Positions 17,462-27,147 of a DNA stretch of 64,000 nucleotides are shown piece by piece. Each line of letters opens with the position of its first letter. The first letter of the stretch is position 1. The stretch spans positions 124,001-188,000 of the forward strand of contig JAMLHK010000006.1 in the NCBI GenBank assembly GCA_023957155.1, given 5' to 3'. Under the pieces are notes generated by a model that saw only the letters and a program-made list of their open reading frames with translations, ran no database searches and was not told the DNA's origin. The DNA is from Chitinophagaceae bacterium (lineage in GTDB: Bacteria; Bacteroidota; Bacteroidia; Chitinophagales; Chitinophagaceae). A program made the translations under genes and the position numbers.

Positions 17462-19669
17462 CTATTTATTATTTACAGACGTAAGCGTTGTTACCTGCTC
17501 GGTTGCCTGTTTTTTAATAGTTGCCTGGTCTGTTTTGGTGTTGTACAACTCGGCTAAAGTAGGTGCGATAACCAAGGAAACAATTGACATCAGTTTGATG
17601 AGGATATTCATAGAAGGACCGGACGTGTCTTTGAACGGATCACCAACGGTATCTCCTGTAACGGATGCTTTATGAGGATCAGATTTTTTATAGAAGAGCT
17701 CTCCGTTGATCTCTACTCCCTTTTCAAATGATTTTTTTGCATTATCCCATGCACCGCCGGCGTTGTTTTGAAACATACCCATCAGTACTCCGCTAACGGT
17801 GGCACCGGCTAAAAATCCGCCTAATGCTTCCGGTCCGGCTAAAAATCCGATAACGAGCGGAGAAACTATGGCAATAGCACCGGGAAGCAACATTTTTTTA
17901 ATGGAAGCATCTGTTGAAATCGCCACACATTTTTCATATTCAGGTTTTCCTTTGCCTTCCATAATACCGGGTATGGTACGGAACTGGCGGCGGACTTCCT
18001 CTACCATGCTCATGGCAGCCTCACCTACGGCGCGTATGGCGAGGGATGAAAAAATGAAGGGGATCATTCCGCCTACGAAGAGAGCTGCTAATACTTTAGC
18101 GTGGTAAATATCAATGCCGTCAATTCCGGCAACGCCTACAAAAGCGGCAAATAAAGCTAATGCGGTTAATGCTGCTGATGCAATAGCAAAGCCTTTGCCG
18201 GTAGCGGCTGTAGTATTGCCTACGGCATCGAGTACATCTGTTTTTTCACGAACTTCTTTGGGCAGCTCGCACATTTCTGCTATACCGCCTGCATTGTCGG
18301 CTATCGGGCCAAATGCATCAATAGCCAACTGCATAGCCGTAGTAGCCATCATACCGGCAGCGGCAATGGCCACACCGTAAAGACCGGCAAACTCGTATGA
18401 GCCCCATATTCCTCCTGCCAGCACCAGGATAGGTAAAAATGTAGATTCCATACCTACTGCCAGTCCCCCGATTACGTTGGTAGCATGACCGGTAGACGAC
18501 TGGCGGATAATGGAAAGTACGGGTCTTTTACCCATAGCGGTATAATATTCCGTGATAATGCTCATTAAAGCGCCTACAAGAAGACCAACACCGATTGCAC
18601 CGAGAACACCCCACTTGGTAAATTCATGGCCGCGTAATGACATCGTATCCGGTAAAATATAGGATACCAGCGCTACGGATGCCAGGGCGGTAAGTATTAT
18701 GGAACCCCAGTTACCCATATTCAGCGCCTTTTGCACATTGTCTGTATTGATGCCTGCTTTATCGCTTACTTTTACAAACCAGGTACCCACAATGGAAAAG
18801 ATAACCCCAACCGCTGCAATTAACATCGGCAGGAGAATCGGGGCCATTCCGCCAAAATGATCTCCTTCCGACAGGGTTTCCTGCCCGAGTACCATGGTAG
18901 CCAGCACCGTAGCTACATAAGAACCGAACAGATCGGCTCCCATACCGGCCACATCACCCACGTTATCACCTACGTTATCGGCTATGGTAGCGGGGTTACG
19001 GGGGTCGTCTTCGGGAATTCCTGCTTCTACTTTACCCACCAGGTCAGCACCCACATCAGCTGCTTTGGTATAAATACCACCGCCTACACGGGCAAATAAA
19101 GCGATACTTTCCGCGCCGAGTGAAAACCCGGTTAACACTTCAATGGCTTTTAACATCGCCTGTCCGTATTCTGCAGATCCCGGAGTTAAACCGCTGACAA
19201 AATTCAGGTATAGAATGATGAATACGCTGCCCAAACCCAATACTGCCAGACCGGCAACACCCAGCCCCATAACGGTACCACCGGTAAAAGAAACCGACAG
19301 CGCTTTGCTCAGGCTTGATTTAGCTGCCTGTGCCGTACGCACATTACTTTGAGTGGCAATACGCATGCCGATATACCCGGCAACGGCGCTAAATACGGCG
19401 CCGGCTACAAAGGCAATGGCAATAGACCAGTGAGAGTGTGGATTTGCCTGGGCCATAATACCCAATAAAACAGCTACTATCGCTACAAAATAGCCCAATA
19501 TTTTCCATTCGGATTTCAAAAAAGCCATTGCACCTTCGGCAATGTAGCTGCTGATTTCCTTCATACGGTCAGAGCCCGCATCCTGTTTTACAACCCATTT
19601 GAATTTTGCATAAGTGTAAATTAATCCAACCAGCCCCAGAACGGGAACGAGATAAAACAATTTATCCAT
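17462..19669 (-). CDS. hppA: Membrane-bound ion-translocating pyrophosphatase, K+-dependent type
   Basis: 735 residues with about 16 hydrophobic segments. It couples pyrophosphate hydrolysis to H+ (or Na+) pumping across the inner membrane. The substrate-binding run [22 protein letters not shown] and [19 protein letters not shown] is intact. The motif [10 protein letters not shown] has Ala488 and Gly491 where K+-independent enzymes carry Lys and Thr, so this copy should need K+. Whether it pumps H+ or Na+ cannot be settled by eye. It is monocistronic with its own terminator. Confidence 0.95.
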   Translation of the reverse strand: MDKLFYLVPVLGLVGLIYTYAKFKWVVKQDAGSDRMKEISSYIAEGAMAFLKSEWKILGYFVAIVAVLLGIMAQANPHSHWSIAIAFVAGAVFSAVAGYIGMRIATQSNVRTAQAAKSSLSKALSVSFTGGTVMGLGVAGLAVLGLGSVFIILYLNFVSGLTPGSAEYGQAMLKAIEVLTGFSLGAESIALFARVGGGIYTKAADVGADLVGKVEAGIPEDDPRNPATIADNVGDNVGDVAGMGADLFGSYVATVLATMVLGQETLSEGDHFGGMAPILLPMLIAAVGVIFSIVGTWFVKVSDKAGINTDNVQKALNMGNWGSIILTALASVALVSYILPDTMSLRGHEFTKWGVLGAIGVGLLVGALMSIITEYYTAMGKRPVLSIIRQSSTGHATNVIGGLAVGMESTFLPILVLAGGIWGSYEFAGLYGVAIAAAGMMATTAMQLAIDAFGPIADNAGGIAEMCELPKEVREKTDVLDAVGNTTAATGKGFAIASAALTALALFAAFVGVAGIDGIDIYHAKVLAALFVGGMIPFIFSSLAIRAVGEAAMSMVEEVRRQFRTIPGIMEGKGKPEYEKCVAISTDASIKKMLLPGAIAIVSPLVIGFLAGPEALGGFLAGATVSGVLMGMFQNNAGGAWDNAKKSFEKGVEINGELFYKKSDPHKASVTGDTVGDPFKDTSGPSMNILIKLMSIVSLVIAPTLAELYNTKTDQATIKKQATEQVTTLTSVNNK

Positions 19670-19739
19670 AAACGTTGAGTTCTTGTATGTTAAGTTTTTA
19701 GGACGGCAAAAATAGGGGTTTCAGGCTGAAAAACACCAT

Positions 19740-21257
19740 TTAACTAAAATTATCGCCGGTTTTCAGCCGTATAAAAGCACGGGGTATATATTCGATAATA
19801 TCGCCGGCCAGAAGGGCTTCTTCCGATTGTATACGGGCAGCGATATCTCCCGCCAGTCCATGCAGATAAACACCGGTTAAAACAACCTGTTCCGTATTAC
19901 CGTTTTGCGCATACAGACCCAATAATATCCCGGTAAGCACATCGCCGCTTCCTGCTGTGGCCATCCCGGGATTCCCGGTAGGGCTGAAGTAGCCTTTCCC
20001 GCCAGGTGTGGCTATAAAAGAGTAATGTCCCTTCAGTACAATATAGATATGTAGTGCTTTTGCTTTTTGCCGGGCTAACTCAAGTCGTTCAAAATCATTG
20101 ACGGAAGGACCAAACAGCTTTTCAAATTCTTTGGGATGGGGAGTAAGAATAGTGTTAGGCGGTAATGCAGCGAATAATTGCGGGGTATCCGATAAAATAT
20201 TTAAGCCGTCTGCATCAATGATCAGGCGTTCCGGTTTTTTGCTTAGCAACGTTTTTAATACAGTGGTTCCCGATTCATATTGTCCCAGTCCGGGACCAAT
20301 AGCATAGGCATCATAATTATGTTGCAGTGTTAAGGACGTATGGTATTTTTCATGGGGATCGGTTACGCACATCACTTCGGGGACAGCGGTTTGTAATACC
20401 GGGTATCCGCAGGAAGGTATATAACAGGTAAGCTTACCTGCTCCGCTGCGCATGCCTGCCCTGGCGCTGAGTACGGCAGCACCCATCATGCCGTAGCTCC
20501 CGGCAATAAGCGCTGCATTTCCGTAGGTGCCCTTATGCGAAAACCGTTTACGGGGCTGAATGAAGGTGCGAATATGTGCTTCGTCAAGCAGCTCATAATC
20601 AGCCGGGGTTTCGTTGTAATATCCCGGGTGCAGACCGATGTCCATTACCTCGATGTTCCCGGTATATGCTGCATTTTCGGCTAATAAAAAAGCCGGTTTC
20701 AATACCTGGAAGGTTAAGGTATGAACCGCGTGTATTACGGTACCCCCTTTTGAGCTTTTATCTGTAAACAACCCGCTGGGCATATCAATAGCAATAACAG
20801 GCACGCCGGATGAATTGATATGATGGACTAATTGCTGAGACAGTCCTTCCAGGGGGCGGTTAAGCCCATAGCCGAACAGCGCATCTATAACGATATCGGA
20901 TGAACGGATAACAGGGAAAAGGCTTTCTTCCTCCAGCAGCTCTATCCGGTTGGTTATTGCCTGTAGCCTTTCCAGGTTAATAAGAAAATCGCCGGATCGT
21001 GTAGTGTTGTTCCCGGATAAGTAGATCTGTACCCGGTAGCCTTTTTGTATAAGCATGCGGGCTATAGCCAAACCATCGCCGCCATTATTGCCCGGTCCGC
21101 AAAAGATCACGATTTGTTTATGGGATGGGATATTCGCCGCCATCCACTGGCAGCAACTTGTTGCGGCTCTTTCCATCAGCTCGGCCGAGTTAACCGGCTC
21201 ATGTTGCACGGTATATTGATCCCATGCTTTGATTTGCGCTGCGGTAAAAAGTTTCAT
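19740..21257 (-). CDS. nnr: Bifunctional NAD(P)H-hydrate epimerase and ADP-dependent dehydratase
   Basis: 505 residues with two domains. Residues about 1-215 are the YjeF_N epimerase (IFCGPGNNGGDGLAIARML; DALFGYGLNRPLEG; AIDMPSGL). Residues about 225-500 are the ribokinase-like dehydratase (GSYGMMGAAVLSARAGMRSGAG; IDADGLNIL; LTPHPKEFEKL; GNPGMATAGSGDVLTGI). Together they repair hydrated NADH and NADPH in the cytosol. The gene is 33 bases downstream of the serine hydrolase gene on the same strand and may be co-transcribed with it. Confidence 0.95.
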   Translation of the reverse strand: MKLFTAAQIKAWDQYTVQHEPVNSAELMERAATSCCQWMAANIPSHKQIVIFCGPGNNGGDGLAIARMLIQKGYRVQIYLSGNNTTRSGDFLINLERLQAITNRIELLEEESLFPVIRSSDIVIDALFGYGLNRPLEGLSQQLVHHINSSGVPVIAIDMPSGLFTDKSSKGGTVIHAVHTLTFQVLKPAFLLAENAAYTGNIEVMDIGLHPGYYNETPADYELLDEAHIRTFIQPRKRFSHKGTYGNAALIAGSYGMMGAAVLSARAGMRSGAGKLTCYIPSCGYPVLQTAVPEVMCVTDPHEKYHTSLTLQHNYDAYAIGPGLGQYESGTTVLKTLLSKKPERLIIDADGLNILSDTPQLFAALPPNTILTPHPKEFEKLFGPSVNDFERLELARQKAKALHIYIVLKGHYSFIATPGGKGYFSPTGNPGMATAGSGDVLTGILLGLYAQNGNTEQVVLTGVYLHGLAGDIAARIQSEEALLAGDIIEYIPRAFIRLKTGDNFS

Positions 21258-21289
21258 GAGCTGTGCTTGGAACCGTAAAGGTAGTGGAT

Positions 21290-22453
21290 TTAATCCTCTG
21301 TATCCTCGTCAGATGCGTAATCGCCGAAAGCGGGGAAGAGCTTCTTTGCCTGGTAGATATTCCGGTTGTATTTATTACCCAATATAATTATGGTAGCGGA
21401 ATCTTTCAGGATACGGGCAAAAACGGTATTGTTGCCATGCCACCAGCCGTTATGGAAGATTATTTTTTCATTGTTGGGATATTCCAGCATTCTCCAGCCT
21501 AATCCGTAGTTTTTTATTCCTTTCTTTTCATAGCTGTAGCCTGAATATGCGGAATCTAAGGTAGATGGTTTGAATAGATTGCCATAGCTGAGGGCAGTTT
21601 CCCATTTCAACAGGTCACGAACAGTGCTGTAAATGTTTTTATCGCCGTATACTGCGTCTAAGTAAGTAAATGCTTCGCGTTGATTTTTGTAATTATAGGA
21701 CGGCAATGCGCTTAGGGAGTCAGACATGGTGAATACATAGCTGTCGGTCATGCCCAGCGGGGTAAAGAAATTTTCATGAATGTACTGGGGGTAAGGCAGG
21801 TCGCTCACTTTTTCAATAATAAGCGCCAGCAGGGCGTAGTTGGTATTACAATAGTGAAAAGACCGGTCGGGGCGGCCAACCTGTAATTTGGTTTTATTGG
21901 TAATCAGGAATTGGAGGATATCGGAGTTGTATACGATTCTTTTCCTGTCCCACCCCAATTGCTCCATGACATGAACATAATTGGGCAGCCCGCTCCTGTG
22001 ATTCAATAAGGTTTTTACCGTAACTCCCTGATAGGGGAAGCCAGGCAGATAAACCGATACTTCATCGTTGATATTTAATTTTTCTTCTTCCCATAGCTTC
22101 AGCACGGCCATTGCGGTAAAGGTCTTGGAAACGGAGGCTAAGTGCAGCGCACTGCCGGCATTGATGGGATCCTTAGTTGCGAAATTGCTGTAGCCGGCAT
22201 ATTTTTCAAAGATGATCTCTCCCTTTTTTGCAACGAGAAACTCCCCGTTGAAATGGCTTTTTTCTAAGATATCATGGTAGAACTGCTCCGAAGCATGACG
22301 ATATTTTTCAAATTCCGCTTTCGGAATACCGGAATGATGCAAAACAGAATCATTGGCCGGAGCGACTGCAGGCTTGTTTTTTTTGATGGTTGTGTAATAA
22401 CAACCGGGTGCAAAAAACGAGATCAGTAAAAGGTAGAAAATTAAATTTTTCAT
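21290..22453 (-). CDS. Serine hydrolase of the beta-lactamase/class C PBP family, lipoprotein
   Basis: 387 residues. The N-terminus is a lipoprotein signal (FYLLLISFFAPGC, lipobox APGC). Catalytic motifs are in order: SVSK (LHLASVSKTFTAM) with the nucleophilic Ser, YCN (HYCNTNYALLALI), and HNGWWHG in the place of the KTG triad. Such proteins are esterases, D-amino peptidases or PBP-like enzymes; the substrate cannot be told. A cell-envelope location is expected. It is divergent from serA, with 75 bases between the starts. Confidence 0.88.
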   Translation of the reverse strand: MKNLIFYLLLISFFAPGCYYTTIKKNKPAVAPANDSVLHHSGIPKAEFEKYRHASEQFYHDILEKSHFNGEFLVAKKGEIIFEKYAGYSNFATKDPINAGSALHLASVSKTFTAMAVLKLWEEEKLNINDEVSVYLPGFPYQGVTVKTLLNHRSGLPNYVHVMEQLGWDRKRIVYNSDILQFLITNKTKLQVGRPDRSFHYCNTNYALLALIIEKVSDLPYPQYIHENFFTPLGMTDSYVFTMSDSLSALPSYNYKNQREAFTYLDAVYGDKNIYSTVRDLLKWETALSYGNLFKPSTLDSAYSGYSYEKKGIKNYGLGWRMLEYPNNEKIIFHNGWWHGNNTVFARILKDSATIIILGNKYNRNIYQAKKLFPAFGDYASDEDTED

Positions 22454-22528
22454 CTGGATATCGTGAGAAAGGAACGTTGAAATACAATTACTTATTATTT
22501 TCGCGTTGCAATTTTACAAATATTATCC

Positions 22529-23767
22529 ATGAGTGACAAAAAACGAACCAGTTATCCCAAAGAGAAGATAAATATTTTATTACTCGAAAATATCAGTGAG
22601 CAGGCGGTACAACATTTTAAAAGATCAGGTTATACTTCAATAAAAAGGATCGCAGGGGCTTTACCGGAGAAAGAGTTGATCAGGGAAGTAAAAGATGTAC
22701 ATTTATTAGGCATTCGTTCCAAATCACAAATCACCCCGGCAGTATTGAAAGCCGCAGGCAAGCTGCAGGCTATAGGTTGTTTTTGCATTGGCGTTAACCA
22801 GGTTAACCTTGGTCAGGCCAGGGCTGGAGGTGTTGCGGTATTTAACGCTCCCTATTCAAATACCCGGTCGGTGGCGGAGCTGGTTATCGGGCTTTCTATC
22901 ATGCTCATTCGCCGTATTCCTGATAAGAACAAAGCTGCACATGAAGGTATATGGCTCAAAGAATCAAAAGGCAGTTATGAATTGCGTGGAAAAACTTTAG
23001 GTATCATTGGCTATGGAAATATCGGTGCGCAGGTGAGCGTACTGGCGGAAGCGTTGGGTATGAAGGTGATCTTTTATGATGTCGTTACGCGTCTCCCGTT
23101 AGGGAATGCCCAGTCGCGTAAAAGCATGAAAGAAGTATTGCAGGAGTCGGATATTGTAACCCTGCATGTTCCGGAAACCGTGCAAACAAAAAACCTGATC
23201 AGTGCATCCGTGTTTAAGCATTTTAAAAAGGGAGCCATCCTGATTAACTATGCCCGCGGGCAGGTTGTAGACCTGGATGCACTGGCTCTTGCCTTGCAAA
23301 ACGGACAGCTATCCGGCGCGGCAATTGATGTGTTTCCGGTTGAGCCTGAAAAAAACGGGGATACCTTTTATGTCCCGCTGCAGCAGCTGCCTAATGTTAT
23401 TCTTACGCCGCATATAGGCGGATCTACCGAGGAAGCGCAGACCAATATAGGTGAAGATGTAAGCACGAAGCTGGTCAATTACTTAGAAGCGGGTATTTCT
23501 ACCGGATCACATACCGTACCCGAGCTGGCTATGCCTTTGCAGGAAGGCGCTCACAGGATATTACATATTCATAAAAATGTACCCGGTGTATTATCACAGA
23601 TTAATACCCGCTTGTCTTCTCATCATATTAATATACTGGCGCAGTATCTTAAAACCAATGAGGATATCGGTTATGTAGTGCTGGACGTGAATAAAAATCT
23701 TTCCAAAGAAGCAGTGGCCTTGCTGAAGGATATTAAGGAAACCATCAAGGTAAGAGTATTGTATTAA
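22529..23767 (+). CDS. serA: D-3-phosphoglycerate dehydrogenase with ACT domain
   Basis: 412 residues, close to E. coli SerA along the whole length (LQAIGCFCIGVNQVNL; FNAPYSNTRSVAELVIG; LGIIGYGNIGAQV; LTPHIGGSTEEAQTNIG; HIHKNVPGVLSQIN). It oxidises 3-phosphoglycerate to phosphohydroxypyruvate, the first step of serine synthesis. The Rossmann motif GYGNIG and the catalytic Arg, Glu and His regions are present. The last about 75 residues are the ACT domain that binds serine in E. coli, so feedback control by serine is likely. No serB or serC is adjacent. Confidence 0.96.
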   Translation: MSDKKRTSYPKEKINILLLENISEQAVQHFKRSGYTSIKRIAGALPEKELIREVKDVHLLGIRSKSQITPAVLKAAGKLQAIGCFCIGVNQVNLGQARAGGVAVFNAPYSNTRSVAELVIGLSIMLIRRIPDKNKAAHEGIWLKESKGSYELRGKTLGIIGYGNIGAQVSVLAEALGMKVIFYDVVTRLPLGNAQSRKSMKEVLQESDIVTLHVPETVQTKNLISASVFKHFKKGAILINYARGQVVDLDALALALQNGQLSGAAIDVFPVEPEKNGDTFYVPLQQLPNVILTPHIGGSTEEAQTNIGEDVSTKLVNYLEAGISTGSHTVPELAMPLQEGAHRILHIHKNVPGVLSQINTRLSSHHINILAQYLKTNEDIGYVVLDVNKNLSKEAVALLKDIKETIKVRVLY

Positions 23768-23864
23768 GTTGTTTTTGATTTACGGAAACGTTTGTGTGAA
23801 ATTTAGAGATAGGAAGGTGAAATAGGTATTCCGGTTTGATTTTCTTCTACCTTTAAGCAATTTC

Positions 23865-24920
23865 ATGCAAATGTTACACCAGGTATTACAGGCATTCGGT
23901 TTCGATTTTACGCTGCTGGAGGTAAAGCCTTTCGGCTCCGGTTTAATTAATAATACGTGGAAGGTTAGCCGGAAGGACAATGAGGATGCCTATATTTTAC
24001 AGCGCGTAAATCATCATGTTTTCAAATCACCGCAGGATATAGCGCATAATATCCGTAAGATCGGCCATTATCTTTCGATACATCATCCCGGCTATCTTTT
24101 TGTACGGCCGCTGCATACATTACAGGGAGAAGATATGTATTTTATGGAGGGGGAGGGTTTTTTCCGCCTCGTGCCTTTTGTCAGGAAATCGCATACGGTT
24201 GATGTAGTACAAACTCCGCAGCAGGCCTATGAGGCAGCAAAGCAATTCGGGCGGTTCACACATTTGCTGGGTGGTTTCCCGGTACATGAGTTAAAAGTCA
24301 CTATTCCTGATTTCCATAATCTCAGTCTCCGGTATGAACAGTTTCTTGAATCGCTGGAAACCGGTGATGCCGGTCGTATTAAAAGTGCGGGGAAGGAGAT
24401 CAGGTGGTTGAAAGAACAGGATTATATTGTACGGAGATTTGATGCCATGAAGCAGAACCCGGATTTTAAGATCAGGGTTACACATCATGATACCAAGATC
24501 AGCAATGTTTTATTTGATGAGAAATTCCGGGGCGTGTGTGTAATAGATTTAGATACCGTAATGCCGGGATATTTCATCAGTGATGTGGGTGATATGATGC
24601 GCACCTGTCTTTCACCGGTGAGCGAAGAAGAAAAAGATTTTTCCAGGATTGAGATCAGGGAAGCGTATTATAAAGCTATAGTAGAGGGATATCTCGAAGG
24701 CATGGAAGATGAGCTTAGTGTTTCGGAAAGGGGCGCTTTTTTTGATGCGGCCTGTTACCTGGTGTATATGCAGGCGCTGCGTTTTATTGCTGATCACCTG
24801 AATAATGACCGGTATTACGGCGCAAAATATGAGGGGCATAATTTTATACGGGGTACAAACCAGATTGCCCTGCTGAAAAGGATCCTGGAAAAAGAAGCCC
24901 TTCTCAGAAGCATGGTTTAA
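23865..24920 (+). CDS. APH-family phosphotransferase (NahK-like kinase)
   Basis: 351 residues of the aminoglycoside phosphotransferase/choline kinase fold. The N-terminal lobe has GSGLINNTWKV and ILQRVNHHVF. The catalytic loop is HHDTKISNVLF, with Asp209 and Asn214, followed by VIDLDT, the metal-binding Asp segment. Within the fold it most resembles sugar kinases such as N-acetylhexosamine 1-kinase rather than resistance enzymes (recollection of the family, not a search). Convergent with the slyD-like gene, 15 bases apart. Confidence 0.82.
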   Translation: MQMLHQVLQAFGFDFTLLEVKPFGSGLINNTWKVSRKDNEDAYILQRVNHHVFKSPQDIAHNIRKIGHYLSIHHPGYLFVRPLHTLQGEDMYFMEGEGFFRLVPFVRKSHTVDVVQTPQQAYEAAKQFGRFTHLLGGFPVHELKVTIPDFHNLSLRYEQFLESLETGDAGRIKSAGKEIRWLKEQDYIVRRFDAMKQNPDFKIRVTHHDTKISNVLFDEKFRGVCVIDLDTVMPGYFISDVGDMMRTCLSPVSEEEKDFSRIEIREAYYKAIVEGYLEGMEDELSVSERGAFFDAACYLVYMQALRFIADHLNNDRYYGAKYEGHNFIRGTNQIALLKRILEKEALLRSMV

Positions 24921-24935
24921 CCGAAAGCTATAGGT

Positions 24936-25445
24936 TTAGTGGCAGCCGCAGCCATCATTACCGCAGCAGCTGTCTCCATGAGCATGTCCATGATGCACAT
25001 GACCATGTGATAGCTCTTCATCGGTAGGCTGCCGGATACTTTGTATAGTTACCGTATACTGCAATGTTCTTCCGGCGAGCGGGTGATTGCCGTCTAATAC
25101 GATCTTGTTGTCGTCTACATCGGTAACTAATAATTCCTGTCCGTCGGAAGACTGGACCAATGTTCCCGGCTGCAGCTGATCGGCGCCTTCGGGAAATTGA
25201 TCCCGCATCACTTCAAATACCAGCTCCGGATTGAACTCTCCGTAAGCTTCTTCGGGAGACAGCAGCACCTTTTTTTCTTCGGCTGTTTGTAAGCCTTCGA
25301 GGGCTGCTTCCAGGCTTTGCAATATGTTACCGTGGCCGTGCAGGTATTCCAGGGGTTCCGATTCCATATTACTGTCAACCACGGTTCCGGTTTCGTCTGT
25401 GGCAAAATATTGTATGCTGATCACTTTATCTTTTTCAACGATCAT
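24936..25445 (-). CDS. slyD: FKBP-type peptidyl-prolyl isomerase, SlyD type
   Basis: 169 residues. The FKBP part is split by an IF domain, as in SlyD: VISIQYFATDETGTVVDSN; EPLEYLHGHGNILQSLEAALEG; EAYGEFNPE; then NHPLAGRTLQYTVTI. It isomerises Xaa-Pro bonds and acts as a chaperone in the cytosol. The tail (from about residue 148) is His/Cys-rich, with repeated HGH and HHGHAHG followed by CCGNDGCGCH. This could bind nickel, zinc or copper, as the SlyD tail does in hydrogenase and urease maturation; no such genes are nearby. Confidence 0.92.
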   Translation of the reverse strand: MIVEKDKVISIQYFATDETGTVVDSNMESEPLEYLHGHGNILQSLEAALEGLQTAEEKKVLLSPEEAYGEFNPELVFEVMRDQFPEGADQLQPGTLVQSSDGQELLVTDVDDNKIVLDGNHPLAGRTLQYTVTIQSIRQPTDEELSHGHVHHGHAHGDSCCGNDGCGCH

Positions 25446-25492
25446 AATCTTTTTTTTAAAATGTACTTAGTGGGTGAAAATTATATTTTCAT

Positions 25493-26011
25493 TTATGATA
25501 AGGCAGACAGGGAAGCCAGTTTTTGGGCAACCCAGCTTTCTTTAACATGGATGATCCAGTTGTTTTCCAGCTCCTGTTTGGTTTGCACGGTATTATTGAA
25601 ATATAGTGTTTCCGGTGTAATAAAGTGATTCTGCGCCGCATAGCTTAACTGGCTCATGGGCAGCAGTTGTATCTTGTCTTTTACCACAAAGGCCAGGGTT
25701 TGCCTGTTGAATAAGCTTATGCTGAAATGTTTTTCTATTTCTTTGATCATCCGGTCTAAGCTGTCATTGCCGCATCCGCTCACCTGGGTGTGGCTTTCAT
25801 CTGCCATAATAATAATAAACTGCCCGAAGAAAACGGTAGCAAAGTTCCTTACGGCGGCCCCGTGTGCATGCCATTGTTGCGAAAAATTGTTCAGCATATC
25901 TTCCACCTGTAATACTTCGGGTAAGGTAAACACCCGGCTGCTCTGAAATATCCATACCCGGGATGATGCTGAAAAGTCTGCGGGAAGGAGATGCTGATAT
26001 GCTAAATTCAT
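25493..26011 (-). CDS. Conserved Bacteroidota protein of unknown function
   Basis: 172 residues from the ATG at 26011, which begins MNLAYQHLLPADF. The frame stays open further upstream, but that extra part reads like noise. Marked runs are SRVWIFQSSRVFTLPE, FFGQFIIIMADES, VSGCGNDSLDRMIKEIE and DTLYFNN-type sequence. I recall close relatives from Bacteroidota that databases label ABC transporter ATPase, a label with no support here: no Walker A motif is present. It is most likely a small cytosolic protein. Confidence 0.7.
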   Translation of the reverse strand: MNLAYQHLLPADFSASSRVWIFQSSRVFTLPEVLQVEDMLNNFSQQWHAHGAAVRNFATVFFGQFIIIMADESHTQVSGCGNDSLDRMIKEIEKHFSISLFNRQTLAFVVKDKIQLLPMSQLSYAAQNHFITPETLYFNNTVQTKQELENNWIIHVKESWVAQKLASLSALS

Positions 26012-26174
26012 AACGCAAAAATAGGTTATTCCGTGCTGAGTGGCAAAAAGGCATATTTGCCTTAGTGTGTATTTCCTTCGCATACCGCAATACGGAAACT
26101 CGCGGCCATGATGAAGGGGCATAGTATGGTGTGCTGAAAACCTAAACTTTTTGTTACTTCGTAGATCATATAAT

Positions 26175-27104
26175 ATGCACAGATTCAATTGTATAATAAT
26201 CAGGGTTTTCCTTGTTGCCGTATTATTTTTTTTTATAGCGGAAGCAGCATACACCCAGCACTTTCTTCCTCCTTCTGACCGTTACCGGCCGGACCGGCTT
26301 AAAAAAGTAGTGATTACCGAGGTGGCTGTAGGCGCGGCAATGAGTATAGGACTGAATTATTTATGGTATAAAAAATTTCCCCGGAGCCGGTTTCATTTTT
26401 TTAACGATAACAGGGAATGGCTGCAAATGGATAAAATGGGTCATGCCGCTACGGCCTATAATATAGGGGTGTTGCAATATGATATGATGCGCTGGTGCGG
26501 TGTAAAAAAAAATGACGCTATCCTCATTGGTTCTGCTACTGCTTTAGGCGGGTTAGCGATCGTTGAGTTTTTTGACGGCTTCTCCACGCACTGGGGCTTT
26601 TCCAAAGGCGATATGCTGGCTAACTTAGTGGGTACGGCTATATTTGCTTCGCAGCAGCGCTGGTGGGACCAGCAACGGGTAACTATGAGATTTTCAGCTC
26701 ATTTTTCACCGTATGCGCAGTATCACTCCGGTGAATTGGGAAAATCATGGGCTTCGCGTATTCTTAAAGATTACAATGGTCAGAGCTACTGGCTGTCTTT
26801 TAATATTAAATCCTTCCTGCCGGCTTCTTCTTCTTTTCCCAACTGGCCGTCTGTTTCTTTAGGGTATGGAGTTGAAGGGCTGATCGGCGGACATTTTAAT
26901 CCCGATAGTATTAAAGGAAAGCCCATCCCGTCTTTTGAACGCAATCGCCGGTTTATGCTGTCGCCTGATGCAGATTGGTTCAGGATACCTGCTGCTGCGC
27001 CGGTAGAAGCTGCAGCATACCTGCTGAAGCCGTTTAAGTTTCCCGCACCGGCACTGGAGATCAATTCAAAAGGGAAATTCAGACTTTACGGGTTATATCA
27101 TTAG
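26175..27104 (+). CDS. DUF2279 family protein, probably membrane-associated
   Basis: 309 residues from the ATG at 26175, chosen because it gives a signal peptide (residues about 8-28, IIRVFLVAVLFFFIAEAAYTQ). The body has the DUF2279 pattern DKMGHAATAYNIGVLQYDMMRWCG, GGLAIVEFFDGFSTHWGFSKGDMLANLVG and QQRWWDQQR, with several membrane-like or amphipathic helices. The function of the family is unknown. The conserved D-K-x-x-H and D-x-x-x-N residues look like a metal or phosphate site, but that is a guess. Confidence 0.8.
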   Translation: MHRFNCIIIRVFLVAVLFFFIAEAAYTQHFLPPSDRYRPDRLKKVVITEVAVGAAMSIGLNYLWYKKFPRSRFHFFNDNREWLQMDKMGHAATAYNIGVLQYDMMRWCGVKKNDAILIGSATALGGLAIVEFFDGFSTHWGFSKGDMLANLVGTAIFASQQRWWDQQRVTMRFSAHFSPYAQYHSGELGKSWASRILKDYNGQSYWLSFNIKSFLPASSSFPNWPSVSLGYGVEGLIGGHFNPDSIKGKPIPSFERNRRFMLSPDADWFRIPAAAPVEAAAYLLKPFKFPAPALEINSKGKFRLYGLYH

Positions 27105-27147
27105 CCAGGGTTATCCGTGAGCAGGATGTTAAACCGGTATATAGGTA

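Noticed and set aside
18857-19099. Long frames antisense to hppA and other genes
   Set aside because: They are mirror frames of strong genes with Pro/Ala/Ser-rich translations and no domain.
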